A stretch of DNA of 64,000 bases from an uncultured Thiohalocapsa sp. (GCF_913063425.1 NZ_CAJXYK010000026.1:20121-84120), one strand, 5' to 3'; counted from the first letter of the stretch, positions 34,106 to 43,354 are shown. A program made the numbers and translations. The notes: generated by a model from the sequence alone, not told the origin.

Positions 34106-34648
34106 ATGGAACAGTTTCACGGCACCACTATCCTGGGCGTGCGCCGCAACGGCGCCGTCGTCATCGGCGGCGATGGCCAGGTTTCCCTGGGCCAGACCGT
34201 TATGAAGGGCAACGCCCGTAAGGTGCGCCGCCTGTACAAGGGGCAGGTCCTCGCGGGTTTCGCCGGAGCCACCGCGGATGCGTTCACGCTGTTCGAGCGC
34301 TTCGAGGGTAAGCTTGAGAAGCACCAGGGCAATCTCACCCGGGCCGCGGTGGAGCTCGCCAAGGACTGGCGCACGGACCGCATGCTGCGCCGGCTGGAGG
34401 CCATGCTCTGCGTCGCCGACCGCGAGGCCTCGCTCATCATCAGCGGCACCGGCGACGTGCTGGAGCCCGAGCACGACCTCATGTCCATCGGCTCCGGCAG
34501 CGGCTACGCGCAGGCGGCGGCCCGGGCGCTGCTGGAGCATACGGAGCTGTCGGCCCGCGACATCGTCGAGCGGGCCTTGGGCATCGCCGCCGACATCTGC
34601 ATCTACACCAACCATAACCTGGTGCTGGAGGAGCTCGGCGCCGAGTGA
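34106..34648 (+). CDS. hslV: ATP-dependent protease subunit HslV
   Basis: The 180-residue proteasome-like peptidase works with HslU to degrade unfolded or regulatory proteins. The N-terminal threonine nucleophile is Thr7 in [12 protein letters not shown], exposed after processing of six residues. [31 protein letters not shown] and [16 protein letters not shown] are family signatures. The ATG at 34106 is chosen because the open frame upstream encodes proline-rich non-homologous sequence. It is 87 bp upstream of hslU. Confidence 0.97.
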   Translation: MEQFHGTTILGVRRNGAVVIGGDGQVSLGQTVMKGNARKVRRLYKGQVLAGFAGATADAFTLFERFEGKLEKHQGNLTRAAVELAKDWRTDRMLRRLEAMLCVADREASLIISGTGDVLEPEHDLMSIGSGSGYAQAAARALLEHTELSARDIVERALGIAADICIYTNHNLVLEELGAE

Positions 34649-34735
34649 GCCGCCCGTCCGCCGCTCGGCCCCGCGCCGCACCAGCCCGCCGGCGGCGGCA
34701 GCGACCGCGCCGGCTCTTCACCATCGCAGGCCACC

Positions 34736-36067
34736 ATGTCCGACATCACCCCGAAGCGCATCGTCGCCGAGCTCGACAAGCACATCATCGGCCAGGACGC
34801 CGCCAAGCGCGCCGTGGCCATTGCTCTGCGCAACCGCTGGCGGCGGGCGCAGATTCCGGAGCCCATGCGCTCGGAGATCACGCCGAAGAACATCCTGATG
34901 ATCGGTCCCACCGGTGTGGGCAAGACCGAGATCGCGCGCCGGCTCGCGAAGCTCGCGGAAGCGCCTTTCATCAAGATCGAGGCCACCAAGTTCACGGAAG
35001 TGGGCTACGTCGGCCGCGATGTCGAGTCCATCGTTCGCGATCTCGCCGACATCGCCATCAAGATGGAGCGCGAGAAAGAAATGCAGGCCAACGCCGGCAA
35101 GGCCGAGGCCGCCGCCGAGGAGCGCATTCTGGATGCCCTGCTGCCGAAGCCGTCCGGCTTCGAGGAGGACAGCCGCGGTGGCGGGGCGAGCAGCGGGACC
35201 CGCGAGAAGTTCCGCGCACGGCTGCGCGACGGCGAGCTGGACGACAAGGAAATCGACATCGAGGTGAGCATGAACCTGGGCGTGGAGATCATGGCTCCGC
35301 CGGGCATGGAGGAGATGACGAGCCAGCTCCAGGGGCTGTTTCAGAACCTCGGCAGCAACCGCACCAAGCGCCGGCGCATGCGCATCGGTGACGCCCGCAA
35401 GGTGCTGAAGGACGAGGAGGCCGCCAAGCTGGTCAACGAAGAGGAGATGAAGCAGCGGGCGCTCAGGAACGTGGAGAACAACGGCATCGTCTTCCTGGAC
35501 GAGCTGGACAAGGTCACCCGCCGGGCCGAGAACGTCGGCGGCGGCGACGTCTCGCGCGAGGGCGTGCAGCGCGACCTGCTGCCGCTGGTGGAGGGCAGCA
35601 CCGTGTCCACCAAGCACGGCGCCATCCGCACCGACCATATCCTGTTCATCGCCTCCGGCGCCTTCCAGCTCGCCAAGCCCTCGGACCTGATTCCGGAGCT
35701 GCAAGGCCGCCTGCCCATTCGCGTGGAGCTGGACGCCCTCAGCACCGATGATTTCGTGCGCATCCTCACGGAGCCTGACGAGTCCCTGACCGACCAGTAT
35801 GCCGCCCTGCTCGGCACCGAGGGCGTGACCGTCGAGTTCACCGACGACGGCATCCGCCGCCTCGCGGAGATCGCCTACCACGTCAATGAGCACACCGAGA
35901 ACATCGGTGCCCGCCGCCTGCACACCGTCATAGAGCGCCTGCTGGAGGACATCTCCTTCAACGCCGCCGAGCTGGACCGGGTCACCGTCACCATCAACGC
36001 CGCCTATGTGGACCAGAATCTGGGCGGGCTGGCGGCGGATGAGGATTTGTCTCAGTACATCCTCTAG
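34736..36067 (+). CDS. hslU: ATP-dependent unfoldase HslU
   Basis: The 443-residue AAA+ ATPase unfolds substrates for HslV. Walker A is GPTGVGKTE at 57-65 and Walker [10 protein letters not shown] near residue 255; the pore-loop region GYVGRDVES and the intermediate domain (residues about 110-230) are present, as is the C-terminal tail ending LSQYIL that docks into HslV. Length is typical. Heptamer repeats begin three bases after the stop codon. Confidence 0.97.
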   Translation: MSDITPKRIVAELDKHIIGQDAAKRAVAIALRNRWRRAQIPEPMRSEITPKNILMIGPTGVGKTEIARRLAKLAEAPFIKIEATKFTEVGYVGRDVESIVRDLADIAIKMEREKEMQANAGKAEAAAEERILDALLPKPSGFEEDSRGGGASSGTREKFRARLRDGELDDKEIDIEVSMNLGVEIMAPPGMEEMTSQLQGLFQNLGSNRTKRRRMRIGDARKVLKDEEAAKLVNEEEMKQRALRNVENNGIVFLDELDKVTRRAENVGGGDVSREGVQRDLLPLVEGSTVSTKHGAIRTDHILFIASGAFQLAKPSDLIPELQGRLPIRVELDALSTDDFVRILTEPDESLTDQYAALLGTEGVTVEFTDDGIRRLAEIAYHVNEHTENIGARRLHTVIERLLEDISFNAAELDRVTVTINAAYVDQNLGGLAADEDLSQYIL

Positions 36068-36069
36068 GA

Positions 36070-36093
36070 GAGGGCTGAGGGCTGAGGGCTGAG
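36070..36093. repeat. GAGGGCT heptamer tandem repeat after hslU
   Basis: Three perfect head-to-tail copies of GAGGGCT and the start of a fourth follow the hslU stop. The complement AGCCCTC is one base from the AGCCCCC heptamer in front of hslV, so the hslVU pair is bracketed by related heptamers. Confidence 0.85.
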
Positions 36094-36300
36094 ACGGCCG
36101 GGTACGGCGGCTTCAGCGGCTCGCCGCATCCCCGCTCGACGCCGGGCATGCGGCGGCTGCGCTGCCGGCGACGGGCAGACCTCTGCCGGGTCAAGCCATG
36201 CTGGGTGGACATCGGCGGGCGCACCCAGGGCGTTGAAGCGGCGCGGCGGCCGGCCCATTTGATCGGCTGTCTGCAACATCGAATTCCAAGGAGTCAGCCC

Positions 36301-36663
36301 ATGCCCACGCCCACTGAATTCAACCTGCACCGCAACTCCCGGGTGCTGGAGATCACCTTCGACGACGGCGCGCACTTCACCCTGCCGGTGGAGCTGCTGC
36401 GCGTGTACTCGCCGTCCGCGGAGGTCCAGGGCCATGGGCCCGGCCAGCGCGTGCTGCAGACGGGCAAGGAGGACGTGAACATCGACCGCATCGAGCCCGT
36501 GGGCAACTACGCCGTCTGCCTGCACTTCGACGACGAGCACAACACCGGCATCTACTCCTGGGAGTATCTGTACAGCCTCGGCAACAACCAGGAGGGGCTG
36601 TGGAAGGACTACCTCGCCGAGCTGGAGAAGGCCGGCTACAAGCGCAAGCAGCGCCCGTCCTGA
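36301..36663 (+). CDS. DUF971 family protein
   Basis: The 120-residue protein matches DUF971 (gamma-butyrobetaine hydroxylase-like N-terminal domain): LEITFDDGAHFTLPVELLRVYSPSAE at the start and the conserved VGNYAVCLHFDDEHNTGIYSWEYLY. In eukaryotic homologues this fold binds zinc or iron-sulfur related partners; function in bacteria is unclear. The ATG follows AAGGAGT, a strong site, at 10 nt. The hslV-hslU-DUF971 order is conserved in gammaproteobacteria, where ubiE often follows; here ubiE is 16 kb away. Confidence 0.93.
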   Translation: MPTPTEFNLHRNSRVLEITFDDGAHFTLPVELLRVYSPSAEVQGHGPGQRVLQTGKEDVNIDRIEPVGNYAVCLHFDDEHNTGIYSWEYLYSLGNNQEGLWKDYLAELEKAGYKRKQRPS

Positions 36664-36678
36664 CAGGCGCCGCCCGCC

Positions 36679-36699
36679 GCCTGACCCCTGCGGTCAGGC
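36679..36699. terminator. Hairpin after the DUF971 gene, possibly a bidirectional terminator
   Basis: GCCTGACC pairs with GGTCAGGC around a five-base loop, an eight-base-pair perfect stem 16 nt after the DUF971 stop. There is no T-run on either side, so its role as a terminator is uncertain. Confidence 0.4.
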
Positions 36700-36840
36700 C
36701 CCGCCCGTCGCCGCTTTGAGCGCTTGCGCCAGGCAGGCTGCCACCGTCGCGCGCGCGATGTCCCGGGTGATGCAGAACAGCCGCGAGCCGCTGCCGAGAC
36801 AGCCGGTGAGGCGGGCGATGGTGATGCGCTCGCGCGGCAT
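36694..36840 (-). CDS. Unrecognised short frame or gene fragment
   Basis: A 48-residue minus-strand frame (start ATG at 36840) reads like natural protein sequence, for example RITIARLTGCLGSGSRLFCI and ARATVAACLAQALKAA, but I cannot assign a family and see no strong ribosome site. It follows the truncated restriction gene on the same strand and ends in the hairpin. It could be the tail of a lost gene. Confidence 0.25.
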   Translation of the reverse strand: MPRERITIARLTGCLGSGSRLFCITRDIARATVAACLAQALKAATGGA

Positions 36841-36864
36841 CAGGGCGCCGGGTACGGGGCTTCG

Positions 36865-37269
36865 TCAAGGGTCGAGCGGCAACAGGGCATCCAGCTCGAC
36901 GACGCCCTCACGCAGGATCAACAGCTTGTCGGGCTCCGAGGCAAACCAGGCAAAGCTGCCCCAGGCCAGGTGGCGGTAGGTCTTGCGATATCCTGGTGCA
37001 TCGCGGTCCGCATAGGCGCTGAGACAGGCCACCCGGCTCGCATCGAAGCCGCCGTTCGCGGCCAATTCAGTGAGGCTGAGGCGCCGGCGCTCGCTGATGG
37101 GGCCGTCTGTGGCGACGACTTCGACGAAAAGCAGCAGCGGATCAGCTGGTCCAAGGTCCACCAGAATCAGGTCCGGCAGATCGCGGTCTGCTTGAATTGT
37201 CAGCCCGATTTTGGCCGCCAACTCGTCGTCGCGAGCCACGACCTTATTGCCGGTGGACCTCCGCGACAT
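36865..37269 (-). pseudogene. Truncated BsuBI/PstI-type restriction endonuclease
   Basis: The last about 120 residues of this frame match the catalytic domain of the BsuBI/PstI nuclease family: DLPDLILVDLGPADPLLLFVEVVATDGP, ERRRLSLTELAANGGFD, CLSAYADRDAPGYRKTYRHLAWGSFAWFASEPDKL, split here for length reasons between motifs. Full-length members are about 315-330 residues with an N-terminal DNA-binding domain; here the frame upstream runs into the methyltransferase end, so roughly the first 180 residues are absent. The gene lies 23 bp downstream of the methyltransferase stop on the same strand, the normal R-gene position. I read it as a 5'-deleted remnant unless the domain alone is used. Confidence 0.7.
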
Positions 37270-37292
37270 CTGGCAGGGCCGGCAAACACGGC

Positions 37293-39131
37293 TCAGCCAT
37301 GATCGGACAGTCCGTAGAGCCGGTCGCAGGCCGCGTCGATGGCGGCCCGGTCTGATTCCGACGCGACCAATGCGGCGAGCTCGCCGAGTCGCGCCGGTGC
37401 GGGTAATGGCCATGCGGACAGCTCGTACGCGGAGACGGCGACACTGCCGCTGATGCAGCGGAAGAGCTGGTCCACCACGCGGGTATTCAGTAGTGCGGCG
37501 AGGACGGCGGCGGGTACCCGGGCGCCGTCATCCGTGGGGCGAATCATGTTCAGGTGGTTTTCCACCACAGCGCCGCCGTGGGCCTCGAGGAACGCGGCGG
37601 GGAGCTCGGCGGCGATGAGCCGTCGCGCCTGCTCCTTGGCGGTGGTGCGCTGCACCAGCACGCAGGGCTCCCGCACGATGAGCCAGTGATCGCGCTGATC
37701 GCGAATGCGGCAGTAGGGCTGGTGATTCTTCTTGTCGGCGCGGAAGCGGAAGGTCCCGTCTGCGCTCACCGCCTCGGCCCAGATGAGTGGCAGGCAGTCC
37801 GGCGCCTGCCGCGGGGTGAGCTGCGGCTTGTGGCGGTTCCAGACCAGTGGCCCGGTGCTGACGCGGTAGCCCCAGTCCGCAAGCCGGTGGGGCAGCGTGC
37901 GGGCAGCAGCCAGCAGCGGCGCCTGGGAGGCGGTGCGGGGTGCGAGCCAGGGCTCGGCGCCGCCGGCCGGCAGCTCGAAGGCCCCGGCGGGACTGACCCT
38001 GAGTCCGCCGTCGCCCGCACCGGCGAGGGTCGCGGTGACAGCCCGTTGTCTGGCCGCGCCTTTGCGATAGACCGCCAGCAGGGTTTCCTGGAGCACGTCG
38101 TCGAAGACGCCGCTGCGGGAAGCCACGAAATCCAGACTCACCGGCGGGGCCTCGTCCGCCAGCAGCCGGCGGAGATTCTGATAGTAATTACCGGCGAGGA
38201 ACGAGGTCGGCGTGACATAAGCAACGATACCGCCGGGCTTGGCCTGACGCAGCGCCAGGTCGGTGAAGACGCCGTAGAGGTTGGCGTGGCCGTACAGGCT
38301 GCGACGGTAGCGCGTGCGCAGCTCGCCCGGCAGGCCGACACGGCCATAGGGCGGGTTGCCCACCACCAGGTCGAACGCGGCGGTGGGCGCCGGGTCATCG
38401 GCTGCCATGGCATCGCCGACAATGGGCTCAACGCCGCCCGACAGCTCCAGCGTGTCCGGAACCCAGAGCACCGCATCGACCGCCGCCCGGGAGATCCAGG
38501 CGGCGAAGGGATCGATCTCGTAGCCGTGGAGCCGGGTCGCCACCTGCGCGCGTGCCGCCGCCGGGCTCAGTGTGGGCGCCTGCCTGCGCAAGGCCGCGAG
38601 CATGCGCCGCGCCACGGGCGCCAGAAAGGCGCCACCGCCGCATGCCGGGTCCAGCACCCGGCAGTGCGCCCAGTCCAGCCCCGCCGCTGTGGCCTGGTCC
38701 AGGAGGCGTTGTGCCAGCTCAGGCGGCGTATAGTAAACGCCGTAGCGTGCTCGGTAGTCCGTCGGCAGGAGCGCGGTGTAGAGGCGGCCCAGCTCGTAGA
38801 ACGCGCGGTCCGGCGCCGTGCGCGCCAACGCGGCGGCGAGCTCCGGCACCAGGTGCGCGAGGTCGCATGGCAGCGCGCCCCCGCCGAGGCCGGCGGGCGC
38901 CGCCGGCAGGGGACCCGGCTGCGCCTGCTGCCAGTAGCCCCGCAGCACGGCAGCGGTGCATTCGCGCGCGAGGCCGACGCGCAGCGCCGGGTCTGTTGCG
39001 CGCTCCGCGGCGGCGCGGGCTGCCACCCGCAGCTCAGCGAGGGATCGCGTCGACGGTGTCGGCGGCGATGTCAGCGATGGTTTCAGGGCAAAGTCCGGGC
39101 CACGGGACCGGATGGGGCTCGGAGCGCTCAT
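37293..39131 (-). CDS. Type II adenine-specific DNA methyltransferase (BsuBI/PstI-type partner)
   Basis: The protein is 612 residues. Motif I is seen as CRVLDPACGGGAFLAPVARR after GVYYTPPELAQRLL, and the catalytic motif IV as FDLVVGNPPYGRVG, the NPPY type of N6-adenine methyltransferases in gamma-class order (I before IV). TPTSFLAGNYYQNLR and a target-recognition C-terminal half (NHQPYCRIRD, LNMIRPTDDG) follow. The ATG at 39131 is used because sequence upstream is not protein-like. It is intact, while the adjacent nuclease gene is truncated, so it may now act as a solitary methyltransferase. Recognition site CTGCAG is the family precedent but cannot be read from sequence. Confidence 0.88.
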   Translation of the reverse strand: MSAPSPIRSRGPDFALKPSLTSPPTPSTRSLAELRVAARAAAERATDPALRVGLARECTAAVLRGYWQQAQPGPLPAAPAGLGGGALPCDLAHLVPELAAALARTAPDRAFYELGRLYTALLPTDYRARYGVYYTPPELAQRLLDQATAAGLDWAHCRVLDPACGGGAFLAPVARRMLAALRRQAPTLSPAAARAQVATRLHGYEIDPFAAWISRAAVDAVLWVPDTLELSGGVEPIVGDAMAADDPAPTAAFDLVVGNPPYGRVGLPGELRTRYRRSLYGHANLYGVFTDLALRQAKPGGIVAYVTPTSFLAGNYYQNLRRLLADEAPPVSLDFVASRSGVFDDVLQETLLAVYRKGAARQRAVTATLAGAGDGGLRVSPAGAFELPAGGAEPWLAPRTASQAPLLAAARTLPHRLADWGYRVSTGPLVWNRHKPQLTPRQAPDCLPLIWAEAVSADGTFRFRADKKNHQPYCRIRDQRDHWLIVREPCVLVQRTTAKEQARRLIAAELPAAFLEAHGGAVVENHLNMIRPTDDGARVPAAVLAALLNTRVVDQLFRCISGSVAVSAYELSAWPLPAPARLGELAALVASESDRAAIDAACDRLYGLSDHG

Positions 39132-39290
39132 GGCGGAGCAGCTTAGCCGGTTCCCCGGCCTGGGACGAGGGCTGGCGCCGGGTTGCCATGTCGGTGCTGC
39201 GGTCGATGGGCAGCCGGTCCTTTGTCGGCGATGGTGCCCCCGCCGCGCCCATGCGCCGGGTGCACAGCACACGTCCGGGACCACGCCTGC

Positions 39291-40049
39291 TCACAGCCGC
39301 TTTGCCAGCCACGCGAGCGCGGCGTCCACGCTCGGCGCCGTCGGCAATGCCGGCCGCGCCGGGCGCTCGCGCATCACCACCGGGATAGCGCGCTCGCGGG
39401 CGGCCTGGAGCTTGGCGGCGCTGGCGTCGCCGCCGCTGTTCTTGCAGACGATGCAGTCGATGGCGCGCTCCCGCAGCAGAGCCCGCTCCGCATCCAGGTG
39501 GAAAGGGCCGCGGTCCAGCAGCAGCTCGGCGTGGGCGAAGGCGGGCAGCGGCTCCGGCCGACTCACGCAACGCACCAGGAGCCAGACATCGTCCAGCAGC
39601 GCGAAGGGCGCAAGCGCCTGGCGACCGACCGCGAGCAGCACCCGGCGGGCGCCGAGCATCCGGACCGCAAACACGGCGCCGTACCAGTCGTTGACCCGCT
39701 CCCAGCGGTCGCCGGGGCCGGGCTGCCAGGCGGGGCGCTCAAGGCGCAGCAGGGGGATGTCGGCGTGCGCGCAGGCCTCGGCCGCATGGACGCCCATGGT
39801 GGCGGCGAAGGGGTGGGTGGCGTCGATGACGGCGGCGACGCGCTCGCGGGCCAGATAGGTGCTGAGTCCTGCGATGCCGCCGAAGCCGCCGATGCGCAGC
39901 TCGCCGGCGGGCCGTCTGGGTGCCGCCGTGCGCCCGGCGAGGGAGCTGATCACCCGCAGCCCGTCACGGGCGGCCAGGGCCTCGGCCAGCGCGTAGCCTT
40001 CGCTGGTGCCGCCGAGGATCAGGATGGTGGCTGTGCCTGTGCTGGGCAT
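39291..40049 (-). CDS. cobK: Precorrin-6A/cobalt-precorrin-6A reductase
   Basis: The 252-residue protein reduces the corrin macrocycle precursor with NADPH in vitamin B12 synthesis. It begins TATILILGGTSEGYALAEAL and shows DATHPFAATMGVHAAEAC and DCIVCKNSGGDASAAKLQAA, all typical of CobK/CbiJ. The ATG at 40049 is the natural start; the longer in-frame reading runs through the 36-bp repeat array and is spurious. It is on the same strand as the tcuB/tcuA-like pair, separated by 533 bp with repeats, and near cobM. Confidence 0.92.
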   Translation of the reverse strand: MPSTGTATILILGGTSEGYALAEALAARDGLRVISSLAGRTAAPRRPAGELRIGGFGGIAGLSTYLARERVAAVIDATHPFAATMGVHAAEACAHADIPLLRLERPAWQPGPGDRWERVNDWYGAVFAVRMLGARRVLLAVGRQALAPFALLDDVWLLVRCVSRPEPLPAFAHAELLLDRGPFHLDAERALLRERAIDCIVCKNSGGDASAAKLQAARERAIPVVMRERPARPALPTAPSVDAALAWLAKRL

Positions 40050-40155
40050 GGCGCGTAGGAGCGGTTCAAAAACAACTGAAACGGCGGAGATGTCGTCGGC
40101 TGCCGTCGGCAGTGGCGCCCGCTGGATGAGTCTGCCCGCCGCAGGCAGGCGGGGG

Positions 40156-40371
40156 GCCGAGTAAAACTCGGCGCCCCCAGGCGGGCGAGGGGCCGAGTAA
40201 AACTCGGCGCCCCCAGGCGGGCGAGGGGCCGAGTAAAACTCGGCGCCCCCAGGTGGGCGAGAGGCCGAGTAAAACTCGGCGCCCCCAGGTGGGCGAGAGG
40301 CCGAGTAAAACTCGGCGCCCCCAGGTGGGCGAGGGGCCGAGTAAAACTCGGCGCCCCCAGGTGGGCGCACC
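40156..40371. repeat. 36-bp tandem array of a palindromic element, six copies
   Basis: Units start at 40156, 40192, 40228, 40264, 40300 and 40336. Each contains the perfect hairpin GCCGAGT-AAA-ACTCGGC followed by GCGCCCCCAGG and a GGGCGAG spacer with a few single-base differences between copies. It lies in the 533-bp gene-free gap between cobK and the tcuB-like gene. A related hairpin with TCC loop, CGCCGACT-TCC-AGTCGGCG, is at 40420-40438 beside the array. Confidence 0.9.
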
Positions 40372-40419
40372 GGGCGCTGCGCCCCGGTTGCTCCCCCCTG
40401 GGCCGGCGCCCCCTGGGGC

Positions 40420-40438
40420 CGCCGACTTCCAGTCGGCG
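40420..40438. repeat. Dispersed palindrome CGCCGACT-TCC-AGTCGGCG
   Basis: A perfect eight-base-pair stem with a TCC loop. The same palindrome occurs four times in the 48.9-49.2 kb array, and a decayed copy near 16887. The rest of the 40439-40582 interval shows no gene. Confidence 0.8.
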
Positions 40439-40582
40439 CAGGCCGCGACGGCGGATGCGGTTCGCTTATCCGCCCTGCCGTGTTCAACGTGTTTCTGAAC
40501 CATCACGTAGTCTGGATGCAGCGGGTCATCCTCTGTCCACCTGGGTGGACCTCGACGTCCACACGCGGCTCGCACGGCTTTC

Positions 40583-41701
40583 CTAGGTGCCATCGCGCTC
40601 GCGCGCGTCCTGCCACAGCGCCGCACCGCGATAGACCGCATGCACCATTTTGCTGTAGGGCAGCAGCACGAAGAGCGCCAGCACGGTGCCCAGGTGCACC
40701 GCGAGCAGCAGGCCCATGGCCGCCGTGCCGCGCAGCGCCAGCAGCGCGAGACCGGTGGCCGCGACGGCGAGCAGCAGCCAGGTGAGCGCCGTGTCGGCGC
40801 CGCGGCTGTCGGGGTCGGTGGGTGTCGGGTCCTCGCGGCGGCGCAGCCAGTGCATGCCGAGGCCGCCCACCAGCATGCCGAGGCCGCCGGCGGTGCCGAG
40901 CAGCACCGGCGCGCTCAGCAACGGATAGGGTGCGGCCTCTCCCAGCAGGTGGTGCCGGGCGGCGGCCACCAGTGTCGATGCCAGGCACAGCAGAAAGCCA
41001 TAGAACAGCGCGTGGTGAAAGCGCCGACGCAGCCGGGATGGGTGGTGGTCCAGGTCGGCGCAGCCGGGGCCGCCGCCGGCCTGATTGTCGAGCGTGAGCA
41101 CGGCCAGTGTCGCTCGCCCTGCGGCGGACCCGGGGCTGCCGGCCGGTTGCGTCGCTGCCGTTGCCTGCCGGAAGCGGCGCAGGCCCATGCCGACGGCGAG
41201 CAGCGCAAAGCCCAGGGACAGGGCTGCGCCTGCGGTCATGACGCCGAACGGAATCACCTGGTAGAAGGCGCCCGGACCGCTGTGCACGCCGAACAGGACC
41301 TCCACGGGCACCGCGAGCACCACCGCCAGCGTGAACGCCAGCACCACGCCCGCCGCCGGCAGACCCGCGCGCAGCCCGCCGCCGGTAAAGAGCGCCGCCA
41401 GCGGCCGTGGCCAGGTATAGCGCGCATAGCTCTGCCGGCGCTGTCGGGCCAGGGCCCGCGGCAGGTTGATGGCGAAGGCGTGCGGCGGGGCGTACTGGCA
41501 GTCGTAGAGGCAGCTGCGGCAGTGGTGACAGAGGTTGGCGAGCTGGTCCAGGTCGCCGTCGGCGAGCCTGGGGCGGCGCTCGGCGGCGCTGAACACGGCA
41601 CACAGGCCGTTGCAATAGCCGCAGATGTTGCAGATGGCGAGCTGCCGGCGGGCCTCGGCGGCGGCGTCCGCATCAACCGTTGGGAGGGTCCGGGTCTGCA
41701 T
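40583..41701 (-). CDS. TcuB/CobZ C-terminal-like iron-sulfur membrane protein
   Basis: The 372-residue protein has two cysteine clusters suited to 4Fe-4S binding (CNICGYCNGLCAVF at 24-37 and CHHCRSCLYDCQYAPPH at 58-74) followed by about six membrane helices with His residues that could hold heme. This is the TcuB layout, which takes electrons from the flavoprotein TcuA in tricarballylate oxidation. In Rhodobacter capsulatus TcuA- and TcuB-like parts are fused as CobZ, which makes precorrin-3B. Its place beside a TcuA-like gene, cobK and cobM makes the B12 role more likely. The start is 10 bp after the upstream gene. Confidence 0.85.
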   Translation of the reverse strand: MQTRTLPTVDADAAAEARRQLAICNICGYCNGLCAVFSAAERRPRLADGDLDQLANLCHHCRSCLYDCQYAPPHAFAINLPRALARQRRQSYARYTWPRPLAALFTGGGLRAGLPAAGVVLAFTLAVVLAVPVEVLFGVHSGPGAFYQVIPFGVMTAGAALSLGFALLAVGMGLRRFRQATAATQPAGSPGSAAGRATLAVLTLDNQAGGGPGCADLDHHPSRLRRRFHHALFYGFLLCLASTLVAAARHHLLGEAAPYPLLSAPVLLGTAGGLGMLVGGLGMHWLRRREDPTPTDPDSRGADTALTWLLLAVAATGLALLALRGTAAMGLLLAVHLGTVLALFVLLPYSKMVHAVYRGAALWQDARERDGT

Positions 41702-41710
41702 GCTCGGGGC

Positions 41711-43228
41711 TTATGTGACCGGGCCTGCGGGATCGGGTTCTGCCCGCTCGAAGTGCCCCTGGTCTGGCTCGGGGAGGGGGGCAGCAGGACGGCCCGCCGC
41801 CTGCACGGCCGCACGCCCGGCGATGCGCCCGAACACCAGGGAGATGCTCACAGCGAGGCCGGACACGTAGCCCTGCGGGATGAGGTTCGCGGCCATGAGC
41901 ATGCCCGCCGCAAAGGCGTTCTCCAACACTGTTCCATCCGTCCATCGTACCCGCGTGCAGGCGTCCACGGCGATGCCGTGGTGGGCAAAGGTGACCCCGG
42001 GACGCATGGGGTAGGCCGCGAAGGGCGGCTCGAGGATGGGCCGGGCGTAGGCGGACTTCGGCGGGTCGAGGCAGGCGGTGCGCCAGCCGGCGGCGGCGTC
42101 CGACTGCGCGGGTGCCCTGACAGCCGCGTTGTAGGCGGTGAAGGTCGCCTCAAGCCCCGCCGGATCGATACCGCAGAGCACCGCCAGGGAGGCGATGTCC
42201 GGTGCCCGCAGCGGCGGATACAGCGCCGCCGGCGCCGCCCGCAGCCCGGGGTCGTCCAGCACCAGCCAGCCGGTCTGCTCGGGATACGCCGCAAGCCGCT
42301 GGCCCCAGCGGGAATAGCGGGTGGAGGCGGTGTCGGCGCCCTCGTCGTGGCGGCGGCGGCCCTGGCGGTCCACGACGACACCGAGCGGCATGCCGCGGAT
42401 GCGCGTCACGATGCCGCCGTCGTGCGCCGGAGAGCGGGCATCCACGGCCACCAGATAGAGCCCGGCCGGGTCGCCTGCGGCTGCTGCGCCCTGAGCCAGC
42501 AGCCATTGCAGCAGCTCGCCGCGGACATGTGGCGTGCCGCGGTTGACGAAGCCGCGGGCGGCGGCGCCCCAGTGCCGGGCGAGCCAGGCCGGGTCTGCAT
42601 GGGCGCCGCCGCAGGCGAGCACGCAGGCGCCGGCGGACATGCTGCCCTGGTCTGTGACCACGGCCGTCATGCGTCGGCCGCGCAGCACCAGCGCGTGCGC
42701 GGCGCAGCCCGGGACCATGTCCACGCCCAGGGCCAGCGCCCGGTCCGCCAGTGCGCGCACAGCGGCCATGCCGCCGCCGAGAAAAAACGCGGTTCGGCGT
42801 GAATAGGGCAGTGGGCCCTGCGCCGGCCTTTGCAGCGCGACACCCTGCGCCAGCAGCCAATCCGGCAGCGCGCGACTCTGTTGCACCAGTGCCTCCAGCA
42901 GCACGGGATCAGCGCCGCCGCCGGTGGCGCGCAGCACGTCGGCACGGAACTGCGCGGGCGGATAGGCATCCGGTGTCCAGGGGGTCGGTGCGTCGTGGCT
43001 GCAGCGGAAGTTGCGCGAATGGCGGGTGTTGCCGCCGAGCAGCGCCGGCGGCGCCGCATCCAGCAGCCGCACCGAGGCGCCCGCCGCCGCGGCGTCGATG
43101 GCCGCGGCGAGTGCCGCGGCACCGCCGCCGATGACGAGCACGTCCGGTATCCGGGTTGGGGATGGCAAGGGCAGGCAGTGGTTTGACAGCGGTGGGAGCG
43201 GCCAACAGAATCCGGCGCTTCGCCGCAT
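41711..43228 (-). CDS. TcuA/CobZ N-terminal-like flavoprotein dehydrogenase
   Basis: The 505-residue protein has an FAD-binding Rossmann motif (DVLVIGGGAAALAAAIDAAAAG near 29-50), LLGGNTRHSRNFR and a C-terminal FAD loop (ENAFAAGMLMAANLIPQGYVSGLA), as in fumarate-reductase/TcuA-type dehydrogenases. By analogy with CobZ of R. capsulatus it may carry out ring-hydroxylation to precorrin-3B with the TcuB-like neighbour, replacing CobG. Tricarballylate dehydrogenase is the alternative, but no tcuC transporter or tcuR regulator is present. The first 28 residues are proline-rich and a TTG near residue 20 could be the start. It is divergent from cobM with 126 bp between. Confidence 0.85.
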   Translation of the reverse strand: MRRSAGFCWPLPPLSNHCLPLPSPTRIPDVLVIGGGAAALAAAIDAAAAGASVRLLDAAPPALLGGNTRHSRNFRCSHDAPTPWTPDAYPPAQFRADVLRATGGGADPVLLEALVQQSRALPDWLLAQGVALQRPAQGPLPYSRRTAFFLGGGMAAVRALADRALALGVDMVPGCAAHALVLRGRRMTAVVTDQGSMSAGACVLACGGAHADPAWLARHWGAAARGFVNRGTPHVRGELLQWLLAQGAAAAGDPAGLYLVAVDARSPAHDGGIVTRIRGMPLGVVVDRQGRRRHDEGADTASTRYSRWGQRLAAYPEQTGWLVLDDPGLRAAPAALYPPLRAPDIASLAVLCGIDPAGLEATFTAYNAAVRAPAQSDAAAGWRTACLDPPKSAYARPILEPPFAAYPMRPGVTFAHHGIAVDACTRVRWTDGTVLENAFAAGMLMAANLIPQGYVSGLAVSISLVFGRIAGRAAVQAAGRPAAPLPEPDQGHFERAEPDPAGPVT

Positions 43229-43354
43229 CCGGCGCCACAGGCGTCAGTGTCCACCGCAGGCGCCGCCGCGGCAATGATCGACAACAGGTGAGTCCTTTGC
43301 AGCCATCTTTGCGTATTGCATGTGCCCTGGCCCCGCGTCCTGCGGTGATGCGGC

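Noticed and set aside
36724..37302. 192-residue plus frame opposite the truncated restriction gene
   Set aside because: The minus strand carries clear BsuBI/PstI motifs; the plus frame has none.
37554..39146. 530-residue plus frame opposite the second methyltransferase
   Set aside because: The minus strand shows DPACGGGAF and NPPYGR motifs; the plus frame is a shadow.
40156..40371. 36-bp regular array as a CRISPR
   Set aside because: The units are directly adjacent with no unique spacers, contain short perfect hairpins, and no cas genes are nearby.
40050..40487. N-terminal extension of CobK with PPGGAEFYSA repeats
   Set aside because: The extension is only the palindromic array read in frame; CobK homology begins at the ATG at 40049.
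43229..43354. Cobalamin riboswitch in the cobM/TcuA-like divergent gap
   Set aside because: The 126-bp gap is too short for a full B12 riboswitch and I saw no B12-box-like conserved segment.
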